NCBI GenBank assembly: GCA_944470555.2
Contig: OX104134.1
Span: forward strand, 9,279,248-9,343,247
Length of the DNA: 64,000 nucleotides
Direction: 5' to 3'
DNA from: Heterobilharzia americana
Taxonomy: Eukaryota > Platyhelminthes > Trematoda > Strigeidida > Schistosomatidae
A model generated the notes under the pieces. The model did not search any database. It was not told the origin of the DNA and was given only the letters and a program-made list of their open reading frames with translations. The position numbers and the translations under genes were made by a program. Position 1 is the first letter of the stretch. The number at the start of each line of letters is the position of its first letter. Of the stretch, positions 11,961-22,786 are shown one piece after another.

Positions 11961-12405
11961 GTTTGTTGGTTTGAATGCTACGTTAATTCCAGCCTAATTG
12001 AGAATTCTTCGTGGTGCTTCTGAAGTGCCTTCCTTGTATGGTAACACAGCAGAGGCTTTGAATTCTCTCTTAACCCCTATTACCACTAGTAGTGGGATTA
12101 TTATTAATAACGTATGTATTACTACTACTACTACTACCACTAATACTTTTCTTTCGATTTCTTATGAGTTTATTTACAAATTTTGGTGGGCAAATGTTGG
12201 GACGTAGGGTATTCTTGATGTGTCTAATTTCTTGTCGCAGATTTTCCGATCTGCTAGTAAGCCTTTTCGCTCTATCACCTAAGCATATAACTAGGTCTAC
12301 TTTGGCTGAAATGGGGTGGGAGGATTCGAAGTCTAGGTAGCTATCCGAATGGGTAGGTTCCCCATAGACACTGGTCTCCAGATTTCCTTCTTGCTTTAGG
12401 TTAAT

Positions 12406-12670
12406 CTAGCAATCCAACGTTGCTAGTTCACCCCATTCACTTTCTAGGCCACAGGTAAATTGGATTGCATTTACTACTGAGTTTACACGTGACAAGAACC
12501 CACTGATGTCTTCCCACTTCAGTACCGTAAACGTACCATCTACATATCGGAGCCATATCTGTGGAGTAGGACCAAATGTTTGAAGGGCTACCTGTTCCCA
12601 ACTATCCACAAATATGTATGCGACAATAGGGAATGTTGTTGATCCCGTGGCAACACCCTCACTTTGCTTA
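12406..12670 (-). pseudogene. PLE reverse transcriptase, C-terminal part
   Basis: In one open frame on the minus strand come the G-V-A-x-G-S motif, an IF(V/M).x.E-x-x-A block, the loop YVDG at 12546-12535, a conserved phenylalanine-rich helix (FLSRVNSVVNAIQFTC) and the E-W-G-E-L-x-x-L-D end block. These are the last RT motifs of Penelope-like elements. The second catalytic aspartate is glycine. The frame stops after LDC; the family normally continues into the thumb and linker, which here are in other frames. Confidence 0.85.
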
Positions 12671-13200
12671 TATATTTTATTTTGAGGGTACTCTGAACAC
12701 TTATCAGAGACCGTACGCTTATTGAACACTCGATAATCACCGCAAAGCCTCTTTCCATCGGATGTTTTCTTAGGAACCATGTGCAGGCTGATGACCATGG
12801 GCTCCTGGAAGGGTGTGTAATTCCCAAATTTAGAAGTTCGTCAAATTCCTGTTCGGTTATCTGCGGCTGTTTGTAGTCTGACCGCTGAGGTTTTGATGGC
12901 TCAGAAGGACCTGTTGTAAGAACGCGGTGCCACCTTGTGTTTAGACTAGGATTTCGTGTAATCCGTTTGTGTCAGCTCGGGAAACTCTCGCAAAAGGACG
13001 TCACGCCGGGAAATGCTATTCAATGGAGCCACGACCAGGCTTTTTGTTTCTGCCTCCTTGGCGATACCCGCGATAGAAAATTCACCATTACGGCTGACTA
13101 TTCTGGTCGACCAGATTCGATCAATACTTTGTGGTGTTGTAAGAAATCTATACTGATGATAGGCATATCGATATGTCAACAGTGACGAATTCCCACCGTA
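12671..13200 (-). pseudogene. Gypsy-1 protease-RT linker and RT N-terminal part
   Basis: Minus-strand 13218-12946 contains SLVVAPLNSISRRDVLLREF and ELTQTDYTKS, the connector ahead of the RT. Further down, 12827-12680 carries SPWSSA, the V-P-K-K block and CGDYRVFNKRTVSDK, the classic start of a gypsy RT. Gypsy-2 has the same blocks at 57510-57860. The sequence ends at the PLE insertion. Confidence 0.8.
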
Positions 13201-13400
13201 ATGGTGTACGAAAACCAAAGTCTAGGAACAGAATCCTGGTTCCATATGTGGTAATAGCCGATCTGCTTGCCGCTTATAGCACCAAAGCGGGGTTGAGATG
13301 GTGTTTTTCGGAGGGTGCGGGTGAAATCACGCTCACTTCAGCTCCAGTGTTAACCAGAAACTGTTCCCCAGTCCTTCTATCCGCCACCCGAAACAAGCGA
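13201..13400 (-). pseudogene. Gypsy-1 aspartic protease
   Basis: Minus-strand 13375-13330 reads EQFLVNTGAEVSVISP. Aspartic proteases of this group have (F/L)(V/I)D(T/S)GA; here the catalytic aspartate is asparagine. Gypsy-2 keeps LVDSGAEVSMI at 57202-57234. Downstream is an ITTYGTR block like that of CsRn1-type elements. Confidence 0.75.
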
Positions 13401-13745
13401 CTGCTTGTTGTATGCGGGCGGCAATATGCGGCACTGACTGCCGGCCTTTCCGTTTCCCGACGAAAAAGGCTTTAAAATCTCCTGATAACAAACAACGACG
13501 TGCTTTACTGCCAAACTTCTTGTATTATCACGTGCTAAGTTTTGACGCAATTCTACTTGTGGTCTTATCACGACCGCAGGACCTGCTTCTACGGAACTTT
13601 GGTGTAACTGCAAAGGCTTTGGTTTTCCTGCAGATATTTCAGTCCTCCTCACCAGAGCAGCTACTTGGTCATTTTTCGTTGGCTCAGCAACAATTTCAAC
13701 CTTTTTAGGCATTCTTTCTTACATACGGTCAGCGACGACAGCCAA
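13401..13745 (-). pseudogene. Gypsy-1 gag, C-terminal end
   Basis: The ORF 13712-13377 begins with KKVEIVAEPTKNDQVAALV; gypsy-2 near 56850-56890 has an almost identical AEPTQND..AAL segment. A nucleic-acid-binding cysteine region seems to follow (CYQEILKPFSSGN, RILPPAYNKQSL) but no CCHC knuckle is intact. The upstream part of gag is missing where LINE-C begins. Confidence 0.65.
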
Positions 13746-13795
13746 TCAACCAATGTCAGTATCTGCACCTCCGACAGCTAACATCTGCTGAATAC

Positions 13796-14575
13796 ATGAA
13801 GGAAGTCTACATATCCAAAGCTGGTGGGATAGACGGTTTTCTGCGTTCCTATCTTTCAAAAGAGAACCCTAGTCTGCCTGCGAAGGCTACCACTGAGAGA
13901 CGGAAGAGAAAGAAGAGAAAGTCGTTAGCTAAACCTTCTAGTCAGTCTGACGACTGTCATACATGTGGTCTCATCGTAGCCAAGAGGGATGCTGCCTTTG
14001 AGCGTAACATCTGCAATAAGTGGGTGCACAGTCAATGTGACGAGGACATGCCGGACCAATATCACACTTTCATGGCGCGCTACCCATTCAGATGGTTCTG
14101 GTACATCAGCCCACAGTGCCGTATAAGGTCACTCTTTCCCAAAGGCTCGCTGATGGAGGTCGTAAAAGATGTCGCAATGACTACTGTGATGCCGGCACCC
14201 ACAGAGACTACTACTCCAGGCCCAAGCAGCAAGAGTGTTAGCACTGTACCCCAGCCAGTCACGCCAGTGAATAGTCCAAAAAGACCAAAACGACGACCAG
14301 GTACGCGACCAACTACATTCGTTCCTAACCCTGAAGCCACTTTGGAGGCTTATACCACCGTACAACGGGGAAAACGGGTGGTAGTGGAAACGAAGGTACA
14401 CCCTTCCCACAAAAACTACCCACGGCACACGAAAATAGAGAAGCTGATGACAGATCGAACTCCACCGTCTTATTTAACGTTCCTATGTGCCATGATAGCC
14501 TCCCTGAGAACACAGAATCGTTTGACAAGCTGCAATGGGAAACCGTATGCACCATACTGGGACTGGGTAGCCTAG
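13796..14575 (+). CDS. LINE-C ORF1, zinc-finger protein (259 aa)
   Basis: An intact frame of 259 codons from ATG 13796. Residues 20-45 are very basic (KRKKRKSL). Residues about 52-105 form a PHD-like finger: CHTCG, then a C near 66, WVHSQC and a distal PQC. This type of finger occurs in ORF1 of many CR1 elements. Residues 120-175 are rich in T, P and S, followed by another basic patch (PKRPKRRPGTRP). The family role is RNA binding and particle formation, which is inferred from family knowledge. The spacing of the finger is imperfect, so some ligands may be lost. The protein may end early, since homology cannot be tested here. Confidence 0.65.
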   Translation: MKEVYISKAGGIDGFLRSYLSKENPSLPAKATTERRKRKKRKSLAKPSSQSDDCHTCGLIVAKRDAAFERNICNKWVHSQCDEDMPDQYHTFMARYPFRWFWYISPQCRIRSLFPKGSLMEVVKDVAMTTVMPAPTETTTPGPSSKSVSTVPQPVTPVNSPKRPKRRPGTRPTTFVPNPEATLEAYTTVQRGKRVVVETKVHPSHKNYPRHTKIEKLMTDRTPPSYLTFLCAMIASLRTQNRLTSCNGKPYAPYWDWVA

Positions 14576-15279
14576 AAACAAAACCGTGCAGGCTCCACAA
14601 AGGTAACTACCCACCTTAGGTAAAGCCTCCGCCAATGAGAGTTACCCTAAGCTTGGCTAAAGAAGTGGAAAGATTCTTGCTGATGTCACACACACCAGTC
14701 ATCAACAGGTCATCCAGCATTACAGCCAGACCAGACCGCCCTTGGTCAGCAAGAAAAGTATCTCGCGAGGCGCCCTAAATGCTGAAACCAACAACTATGG
14801 TTGTCCACGACATACCGGAACTGACAACCGGCACAGAAAAGTATGCTCACGACGTCCAGCAATGGCGGTGGTTGCCAGCGAGGATGGGGTTAAATGGGAT
14901 AACAGCGGCAGCGGTCAGCAGACCGCCACATCCCTCACATTTGACAACGATAACAGCACCCTGGTTGATGGCTGTTAACTTAGGCTGTCAAGAACTTTTA
15001 ACCAGTGTACTGCAAACTTGGTGCACAGTAAAAGGTAACATCAGTGGGAATGTTTGCTACTGTGAAAGCAGGCCCAGGACACTGCGACAACAGCAGATGG
15101 GAGCACCACCCACCGCCGAAGTCACCATCACTGTCAACAGGCAAGATGCGCAATCAAGCCTGGACTCTATGAAGCCCCCAGAAACCATTGCGGGAAAAAC
15201 GTGATTGGGCCTGTCCCATTGGAGCTGGCCGTCCCATAGCAAGTTTTGCCACTACGCACGACTCCCCCCAGTCTGCCTG

Positions 15280-15960
15280 CACCACGATACCCCACGTAGT
15301 TGGAAACATAGCCAAGTGTCTTTACAGTAATATGAGGGGACCTAGAAGTAAAACGGGGGAATTACGATTTCTCTGTTCCCACCTTGCTCCAACAATCATA
15401 ATCCTGGCAGAAACTTAGTTATCACCGGACATTAGCGACGTTGAAACTAGCATAGACGGTATGAGTCTGTTCAGGAGAGACGGGAAGTTTAAGGAGTGAC
15501 GATGCTTATAAGTGATAACCTTAAGAGTGAAAGAGCAACTGAAACTCTACTTTCAGGGCTCCCAGACTCCGTATGGTGTCAATTTAAGGTTGGACACACC
15601 AGGCACCTGGTTAGAGGCATCTACAGAACACCTACTAGCAGTATGGAAGACAACCAACAACTGCTGCAAGTAATGTCTCAAGCGACGTCTATCAGATATG
15701 ACCAGGTCATTATGGCCGGCGACTTTAATGCTCCAACTCCCAATCTTGGGCAGGACAGGGGAACCTCAAGCCGAAGGTTCGACCGAAACCTACTCAACAC
15801 TATCCAAAAGGCTGGGCTGCACGAGAATATTGGTGATGACACTCGCTGAGGGTCGGGCGGAAAGCCGTCCAAACTGGACTACCTTTTTACCAGTGACCCA
15901 CTGCTGGTAGGAAATGTGCAGGTTCAAATCCCCTCGGCAGCAGCGATCACGCCGTGGTAG
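15280..15960 (+). pseudogene. LINE-C ORF2 apurinic-type endonuclease, frameshifted
   Basis: From CLYSNMRG near 15318 the frame reads SHLAPTIIILAET (the glutamate of the active site) up to a stop at 15418-15420. After a break, 15496-15849 gives VRGIYRTPTSSMED, QVIMAGDFNAP (D and N of the catalytic pocket) and LLNTIQKAGL. A degraded LDYLFTSDPLL block and the SDHAVV histidine motif follow in other frames near 15870-15960. All landmarks of the AP-endonuclease of CR1/Jockey LINEs are present but not in one frame. Confidence 0.8.
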
Positions 15961-16385
15961 TATTCGATCTGGTACTCCGAAAAATTGTCATGGGAGGCAT
16001 CGCGCCCTTGTCTTTGCTACAACAGAGCGAACTAAGTGGCGATGAACCAATATCCTTCGACAGCACCATGGCCTCAGGAGTGGAGCAACCTGTCGATTGA
16101 CCAACATTGGGAACTAGTCAGAGATATCATCAAGAGGGCTGTCTCTGAAAATGTCTCAGTAATCACAGCAAACAAACCTCATGGTTGAAGCGAGGCACTG
16201 AAAGCCTTTTGAAAGCCAAGAGGAAAGCATGTCACAAGTGGAGGACCTCCAGAAAAGCGTCTGACCACACCGTGTATATTGTCCTAAGAAATCGATGTAA
16301 CATTAGAGTGAGGGGAAACAGGAGGTCATTCTAGACGAACCCTGCCCAAAGGCTTGAGGCAAATCCCAAAAACCCATATCAGTTT

Positions 16386-18080
16386 ATGGCAGGTAGAAAA
16401 TCCACCAGTCAGGGGGCCTGCGTCCTGAAAGGCCTGAACGGAGAGAACCTCTCCGGACTAGAGATCACCGAAGCCTTTAGCGCCGCCTTCGATGTGCGAC
16501 CCAATACGTCCCTATCAAACCAAAATTACCAACTGTCCGACCGAAATTCAGCACCACCAAATGCAACAGAGTTACCTGGAGTAAAGGTAACTCCTGCTAT
16601 GGCCCTCGAAAAACTGTCAAAGCTCCGCTCAGGGAAATCACCAGGGTGTGATGACATCCGACCAGCTGAGCGGTCCGCTGTGTAACTTGTTTCAACACTC
16701 CTTAGACAGTCACACGCTTCCACAAGAGTGGAAAAGTGCCATTCTGTCCCCCATCTTCAAAGGTGGAGACAGGTAGAGCCCAAAATGCTACCGGCCCATA
16801 GCCCTTCTACAAGTGGTGTCAAAAATAATGGAGAGTCTGGCAGACGACCATCTCAGGGAGTACTTGGAAAAGAGGGGAGCACTTAGTGATAAACAACACA
16901 GTTTCAGAAAGGGTGGGTCCTGTGCCACAAACATTCTGGCCGCAGGTGTTAGGTGGACGGCATGCTGGGACCTCCAAATTCCTGTCCATGTTATTTTCCT
17001 GGGTTTTACTGAAGCCTTTAACACAGTTCCACACACCGTTCTTATTCACAAAATAGAAAGGTTGGGCATCAAGGGACAAGTGTTTCATGGTTGCAAGGCC
17101 ATTTAGACGGTAGACAATTCTGCACAAAAGCCAACAGAGTTTGCTCGACTTGGAGGACATCATCATCTGGTGTATCACAAGGGGCGATTCTGGGTCCGCT
17201 GCTATTCCTTCTTTTTGTGAACGACCTCCCACTGAATCTCAGCTCCCCAATTCTACTCTACGCTGATGACGTTAAGCTATGGAGAGCTGTGACGTCAGAA
17301 ACAGAATCAAGTGCACTGCAAAGTGATCTCAGTTTACTTGCAGAGTGGGTGGATATAAATGGACTTGCATTTAACCTAGATAAATGCCGAGCCATGTTTC
17401 TCCGCACCCCAGACTCTCAGAAGGTACCCTATTCTCTCTGTGGAACACAACTCTCTCACACCACCACAGAGAAAGACCTGGGACTAATACTAACTGACAA
17501 ACTAGACACTAGCCCCAATTATCCAGGAGATGCCTCCAGAGCCTTGCACTTCATGCTCAGACAACTGGGTGCCCTGACCCCGGAACTCTTTTTGAAGCTG
17601 CATAAGACCTATATACGACCCCACCTAGAGGTACACAACGTCATTGCACCACCATATCTGAAAAGAGAAGTGAACCTCCTGGAGAAAGTCCAAAGGCGAG
17701 CTACAAAGGGTGTCGTGGGAATGAGGCAAAAACCATATCAGGACAGGCTGAAAGATCTAGGGCTATTCTCCCTAAGCTACCGCAGATTACGTGGTGACTT
17801 GATAACGGCTTACAAAATACTCAGTAACCCAAGTCATCCGAACAGTGGAATCCTACCGAACGGCCACTATGGCGATCCTCGTGGTAACCCAAGGAGGATC
17901 GCTCACCAAAGAGCGAAAACCCGTGTGCGATCACACTTCTTCTCTCTGCGAGTTTGCGGCCACTGGAACGCATTGCCTGCCGAGATTGCTACTGCTCCGT
18001 CTGTTGACAGCTTCAAGAAGAGGTTGGACAGTTACGCAGTGACGCACGGTTTGCGCTCATCCAACTGGGATGTGGACTAG
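16386..18080 (+). pseudogene. LINE-C ORF2 reverse transcriptase
   Basis: 16386-16685 carries the RT N-terminal linker (GLNGENLSGLEITEAFSAAF, LRSGKSPGCDDIRPA). 16690-16790 in another frame has LPQEWKSAILSPIFKGGD. 16813-17106 has KRGALSDKQHSFRKGGSCAT and the motif A block FTEAFNTVPH. After a frameshift, 17091-18080 is open for 329 codons: GVSQGAILGPLLFLLFVNDL, catalytic YADD at 17259-17270, FNLDKCRAMF, EKDLGL, the thumb, and a C-terminal domain ending SVDSFKKRLDSYA. At least three frame changes disable it. Confidence 0.9.
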
Positions 18081-18743
18081 GCTGACACGACTTACTAACT
18101 CGGTACGACCAACCGTCACTGAACACTTTGTAAAACCACTATCGCTGAGAACTTGGCTTAACCTTATACCTTACTGTAGACGTCCCCTCCAGTTACCGTC
18201 CTCTACTAGAAGAATTACTATATTCCCATTCGTCATACCATGTTACTAATTCTTCTTTCTTCTGACTTTACGTTCTAGAACTTTAACAAAAGCTCTCCCT
18301 ATCACCCATTCCCCATGAACCTACCAATGTTTATTCTTCCGTGCCGTTTCCTTTTTCCTGACCTTTTTTAATATGCATTATTCTTCCTCCTTTTTTCCTT
18401 TTCTTTTTCTATTTTGTCTCTCTCTGCACTTTCTTTCCCTTGATTTCTCTGCACAAATTTTTCACCTCCTTTTTACAACCAGTCCGACCAATTGTCTTCT
18501 GGCACGACATCTGAGGAACCCATCTGCACCACAGTCCTCGGAAGAAAAAGCAAACAAACAAGCAACACTCCCTACAAATCTAAACAACACCCAACCGCCC
18601 GTCGGGCTAACCACAGCTACAGCAGTTGAGTGGGTAGACCTACTGCATTGGAATCCACCAAAGACCTGCAACCGTTCCGCAAGACCTAGAAGCGAGCGCG
18701 AAGAAATCAATTGTTTTACACTAGCTTGTTAGAAGATATTGGA
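18081..18743 (+). repeat. LINE-C 3' UTR, shared with LINE-E
   Basis: A pyrimidine-rich stretch (18330-18475) precedes a block around 18480-18735 with 'cgttccgcaagacctagaag', 'cgagcgcgaagaaatcaa' and a terminal 'attggata'. The same block occurs inverted at 24063-24305. A 119-codon ORF at 18373-18732 in this area is not evenly conserved and is best read as non-coding. Confidence 0.75.
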
Positions 18744-18843
18744 TAGCTCGGACAAGAAAATGAATGCTCCACAGATCCGTTCGAAACACCGTCTCAAAAC
18801 TCTCCGAATAGGTCGCAAACTCCTTTTGTAGGCATAACTGACT

Positions 18844-20216
18844 TTGTCACGGGTCTCAGCAACTTCCAATGCCGTCAAAATTACTGAGCTTAATACAATG
18901 CTAACTGAAGTCCGCACTGCATTCGAGCAGCTCGCACCCATTACTTATCTTTTTGGTCTACACAAAGATACAGACAGTGAGGAAGTACGGAAGGCTGAGA
19001 CTCTAGTTGAATTCATCGCCTCAGAAGTGGTGCGACGAGTTGCATCACTACAAAAAGCCATTGTCTACAATGTTCCGGAAAGTATATCACCAAAAAAGGC
19101 TAAAGTCATGATCTTAGACGCCTGGAGTATGTCACAGGTTACTTGTGATTGTAAAAGGATTCGGAAGACCGACTCACAACTCGCATGCCTCATCTTGTTC
19201 CAGTTTACATCTTCCCTTAATTGCGGGCAATTTGTTTCGATGGGCAATAGTGTTAAGTTCAAAAATATATTTGGACATATTAAGATAGTTTAAGATCGAA
19301 CCCCACTCCAAAGAAAAAATGCAAAACCCCAGATAGTACTCAACAACAATGTATCCACTGCAAGTGATACGTCTAAAGATAATGTTCCTGTCCACCATTG
19401 TCTTGGTGAAATGCCTGAATTTAAAAGCCCTACATCGCCTACTATCAAGTGTCAAAAACTAGGTAAGATGGTGCCGGCTGGCCGACACAGTCGGGTAGTA
19501 GATCCAGAACTCATGCGAGTGCAGCACTCCACCAGTCCGCACACCACTCAAGAAGAAAAAACACTTCATATGCCTACCAAGAGTAGCAGACACACCCCTT
19601 CTGTAAAGCTAGACTCACCCCCACCTAACCGAAAAAGACGCCAGTTTAGGCCTCGTAGCAACAAAGGGACACAAACAATAATAAACCCCCTGTACCAAGA
19701 CAAACTGCTTCCCGTAAAAATAGCAGCTTTGAGAGGCGAAAAATCAGCAGAATGAACTCGTCTGCCTTGTTAAATGAAAATAGGAATGTGAATAAAACCA
19801 CTACGACCCCGAAAGGGGCTATCTCCACTAACCACATTCGATACAGGCCAGACGGCAGAAGCACATGCCCGAGGAATGATGGAAGAAATTTCCCTTCACA
19901 AACAACCCAGGACCCGAGACCTAGGGACAATGGGCACAATGACGCAAAGCGTCGATATTGGCCTGTAACACATGACCCAAGAAGTAACGCTAACAGTGGA
20001 CTGTACACTGCGTACAACCCACAGATGAGCCATCCTTGGTCTCAAAATTACTATATCCCTGACAGCACAAATATGCAGCCTAGTCTCCTCCACTACCAGC
20101 CTCTCCTATCGCCGAACCCATTTGCTGCGTCCGTGATGACACCACAACCGGTAGCGAATCCTGGAATAAGGTATATGCCGAACTGCGCCACTTCCCCTTA
20201 TCATATTTACCGGTGA
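18844..20216 (+). pseudogene. LINE-D ORF1, in three frames
   Basis: 18844-19293 encodes an acidic/helical segment (LNTMLTEVRTAFEQLAP) and a block LQKAIVYNVPESISPKKAKV that resembles the nucleic-acid-binding middle of some LINE ORF1 proteins. 19411-19755 is basic and serine/proline rich (NRKRRQFRPRSNKG), and 19752-20216 is rich in N, P, Y and Q. Frames change near 19270 and 19750. I recognise no zinc finger. Calling this ORF1 relies on its position ahead of the endonuclease. Confidence 0.6.
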
Positions 20217-20418
20217 CAGCAACAAGCAGAACACCTGCCACTCATGCGCAGCACAGCTTGAAACGGGGTAGGGAAAACTGCGATATATATCAGCACACTG
20301 ATGAGGCAGTAGTAAGCAATAACCTCACTTTTCTCCTTTCATTCTCCCAATACCCCTTGTATCTAACAGTACTAGTCATAAACGCGAGGTCCATGGTAAG
20401 ATATCAGCCCTTCGAAGC

Positions 20419-21288
20419 CTGGTAATTCAAAAACGACCGACACTGGTTCTCGTTACAGAAACCTGGCTAACTCCAGATATATCAGACGCACACATTACAA
20501 TCCATGGATACGAAGTATACAGACAGGACAGAGCGTATAAAAAAGGAGGTGGATCTCTTGTCTATGAGTCAAGAACTATTATTACTGATACCTACTCAAA
20601 TCCTGAATTAGATAAAACTCCAGAATGTGCATGGATAAGCGCAAACATCAGTGAACACAAGCTTCTTATTGGATGTTTGTATAGGGCACCAAACACTTCC
20701 ACAGCAGTTGGTGAGGTCATCTGCGAAACATTCGAGCACGCTGCCACTCTAGACTTCGATTCTAAGGTAATCTGCGGTGACCTCAACCTCCCTGGAGTAG
20801 ACTGGAAAATATGCTCAGGTCCCACAAACAAACTCCTAGCAGCCATTGACACAAGCGGTTGGCGGCAATACGTGCACTCCCCCACGAGAAACAATAACAC
20901 CCTTGACCTGATACTTTGTCACAACATTGAGCCACTGTCCGTACAGGTAGGAGAAAAATTTACAAACAGCGATCATAGCATATTGCTTTGCACTCTACCA
21001 CTTCTAGTAGCTCGCGAGGGTGTACACGAAGTAACACCGAAATACTACCTATACAAAAACATCAAGGATGCTGACTGGAAGCTCCTCCAGACACTTATAA
21101 GATGCCCCAGTTGGGAAGAATTCTTCACTAGCGGTAATCTGTCTCAAACCCTTGACGAATTTTACAAGATTATCAGTTCCTCTCAGGAAATAGTTGCACC
21201 CACTAAGCTCCGCCTTAAAACAACCTTATATATAGATAGGAAAACTCGAAACAAACTGAGAAGACTAAGAAAAAGTACTTTGTTTTGA
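20419..21288 (+). CDS. LINE-D ORF2 endonuclease, open frame
   Basis: A continuous frame from about 20419 to the stop at 21288. The AP-endonuclease landmarks appear in order: VTETWLTPDIS (catalytic Glu), GYEVYRQDR, KKGGGSLVY, IGCLYRAPN, ICGDLNLPGVDW (Asp and Asn), RNNNTLDLIL and NSDHSILL (catalytic Asp-His). This domain nicks target DNA to prime reverse transcription. The start is frayed: an upstream VINARSM block, typical of the domain start, is in another frame just before 20419. The frame ends early by a frameshift into the RT-bearing frame near 21280. Confidence 0.88.
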   Translation: MVIQKRPTLVLVTETWLTPDISDAHITIHGYEVYRQDRAYKKGGGSLVYESRTIITDTYSNPELDKTPECAWISANISEHKLLIGCLYRAPNTSTAVGEVICETFEHAATLDFDSKVICGDLNLPGVDWKICSGPTNKLLAAIDTSGWRQYVHSPTRNNNTLDLILCHNIEPLSVQVGEKFTNSDHSILLCTLPLLVAREGVHEVTPKYYLYKNIKDADWKLLQTLIRCPSWEEFFTSGNLSQTLDEFYKIISSSQEIVAPTKLRLKTTLYIDRKTRNKLRRLRKSTLF

Positions 21289-22781
21289 AAGAATTTCATG
21301 TACTGAATCAGATACATACAACATTCCTTTCACTTCAAGAAAGACACCGAATGAAAGCACTGGCTGAGGAGCGTAGAGCCCTTGACAGTTTGTCCAAAAC
21401 ACAAAACCTTTGCAGCATCCTGCGAAAGCGAAAAAATACAAAAGACTTTTTAATAAATCTAGAGCATAAAGGTATAAGTTACCATGATCCACAGGTGATT
21501 TGTGAACTTCTCAGTGAGTGGTTTCTTAATAGTACTAACATGCCTCTAGCTCCAGACATCGAAATAACCAGTACAAGTAGTAGTACGATAGGTAGCATAG
21601 AATTCAGCGTGAGTAACATCAACGATGCGATTTAAACCCTAAAAGCAAATGTTAGCTGCGGGACAGACGAGATATCGTCAATAACTTATAGAAAGGCTGG
21701 CATGGATATGGCAGTTTTATTACTCAAAATATTTACCCTCTCATTAGATTCTGGGACATATCCTGACAAGTGGAAAACTACTTATATACTACCAAAACAT
21801 AAGTCAGGGGCCAAGACCAGCGTTAGCAATTACAGACCAATTAACATAACCCCGGTCATCTCAAGGATTATGGAAAAGGTGATTAAAAATCAAATGTCTG
21901 ATTACCTGCTGGAATCTAACCACATCAACTCGTCGCAATATGGTTTTCTGAAAGGAAGATCTTGCACTACAAACCTGTTTGACTTTTTTAACGAGATCAC
22001 CAGCAAAAGGGATCAGAAAAAGATAGTGATAATACTTTACTTCGACATCATTAAAGCCTTCGACAGAGTCCCACACAACTTGCTTATCAATAGGCTAAGA
22101 TCCCTTGGGATCTGTAATCCACTTTTAGACTGGTTAAAATCCTTTCTCCGTAACCGTTACCAAATAACAAAAGTTGGCTCAACTATCTCAAAGCCTAAAC
22201 CAATAACCAGTGGAGTTGTCCAGGGCAGCGTCTTGGGTCCACTTCTCTTCATAACATACATCAATAGCATATGTGAGTGTCTCAAGGTAGGCAAGCCATT
22301 CTTATATGCGGATGACCTGAAGGTAGTATACACATGCCTTAGCAGTGACTTAACCCTGACCATTAGCACTATGCAAGAGGAACTAAGATATGTTAGCAAA
22401 TGGTGCAACACCTGGCGACTAGAATTTAACACAGAAAAATGTGGCTGGATATGCATAGGTGACTATGGACTCGAACTAAACTTAATGATAGCCGGGCATT
22501 CACTTCCAAAACTGAAGTCTATACAAGACTTAGGGCTCCGATATTCTCACAACCTAACCTTCTCTGAGCACGTATCCACACAGGTGTCGAAATCACGCAA
22601 ACTGGTGGGTTTCTTATTACGGAACTTCTACAGCACCGAATCTAGAGTTATCCTGTATAAAACATGTGTCCGACCACTGCTCGAATATTGTTCATTTATA
22701 TACAGCAGTATACGGATTACGGATAGACTGAAAGTCGAAGGAGTGCAGAGATACTTTACGATGAGAATACTACACGAATAA
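21285..22781 (+). pseudogene. LINE-D ORF2 reverse transcriptase, one in-frame stop
   Basis: A single frame spans the whole region with one TAA at 21633-21635. Motifs: CGTDEISSI, LDSGTYPDKWKTTYILP, SNYRPINITPVISRIMEKVI, QYGFLKGRSCTTNL, motif A LYFDIIKAFDRVPH, TSGVVQGSVLGPLLFITYI, catalytic YADD at 22305-22316, FNTEKCGWI, LGLRYSHNLTFSEH and CVRPLLEYCS in the thumb. All RT core residues appear intact. After 22781 the frame shifts into the C-terminal domain. Confidence 0.92.
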
Positions 22782-22786
22782 GGACG

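Larger units (their letters stand above)
11363..12670 (-). mobile_element. Penelope-like element (PLE), 5'-truncated, nested in gypsy-1
   Basis: Minus-strand reading gives the second half of a Penelope-type RT (KIYKQSEGVATGS and IFVDSWEQVALQTFGP, then WLRYVDGTF), a linker with SVYGEPTHSDSYLDF, and then a degraded GIY-YIG endonuclease. The remaining 3' UTR of about 160 bases contains 'tttctaataaacagactaaa'. The insertion splits gypsy-1 RT: both flanks line up with one uninterrupted stretch of gypsy-2 near 57860-57910. 5' truncation is common for this class. Frameshifts and stops make it inactive, and the RT loop reads YVDG instead of YVDD. Confidence 0.85.
8890..13745 (-). mobile_element. Gypsy-1: Ty3/gypsy retrotransposon, CsRn1-like, interrupted
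   Basis: Reading down the minus strand the order is gag 3' part, protease, RT, RNase H, integrase, C-terminal GPY/F region, the Ty3/gypsy order. Blocks align with gypsy-2 at 56530-61710. A Penelope-like element splits the RT at about 12670-11363. The 3' flank (8990-8890) matches 61609-61706. The 5' end stops where LINE-C begins near 13746, so the gag start and 5' LTR are missing. Stops and frameshifts run through all domains. The assignment to the CsRn1-like group rests on the GAEVSVI-type protease and the overall resemblance of gag and RT, so it is an inference. Confidence 0.85.
13746..18743 (+). mobile_element. LINE-C: nearly full-length CR1-type LINE
   Basis: Order is ORF1 with a zinc finger (13796-14575), AP-type endonuclease (15280-15960), RT (16386-18080) and a 3' UTR ending near 'gaagatattggata' at about 18743. 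LINE-E on the opposite strand shares this 3' UTR and end, which fixes the 3' boundary. LINE-A, -B, -E and -G look like relatives of the same broad CR1 group. Several frameshifts split ORF2, but a 329-residue stretch of RT is open. The element abuts truncated gypsy-1 on the left and LINE-D on the right. Confidence 0.88.

Noticed and set aside
18373..18732. 119-codon ORF, with a similar ORF at 24303-24097
   Set aside because: Both are the 3' UTR of the LINE-C/E family; the similarity is at DNA level with frame-disrupting differences.
20295..20330. 'ctgatgag' in LINE-D, another hammerhead-like start
   Set aside because: No matching GAAA box or flanking stems at a suitable distance.
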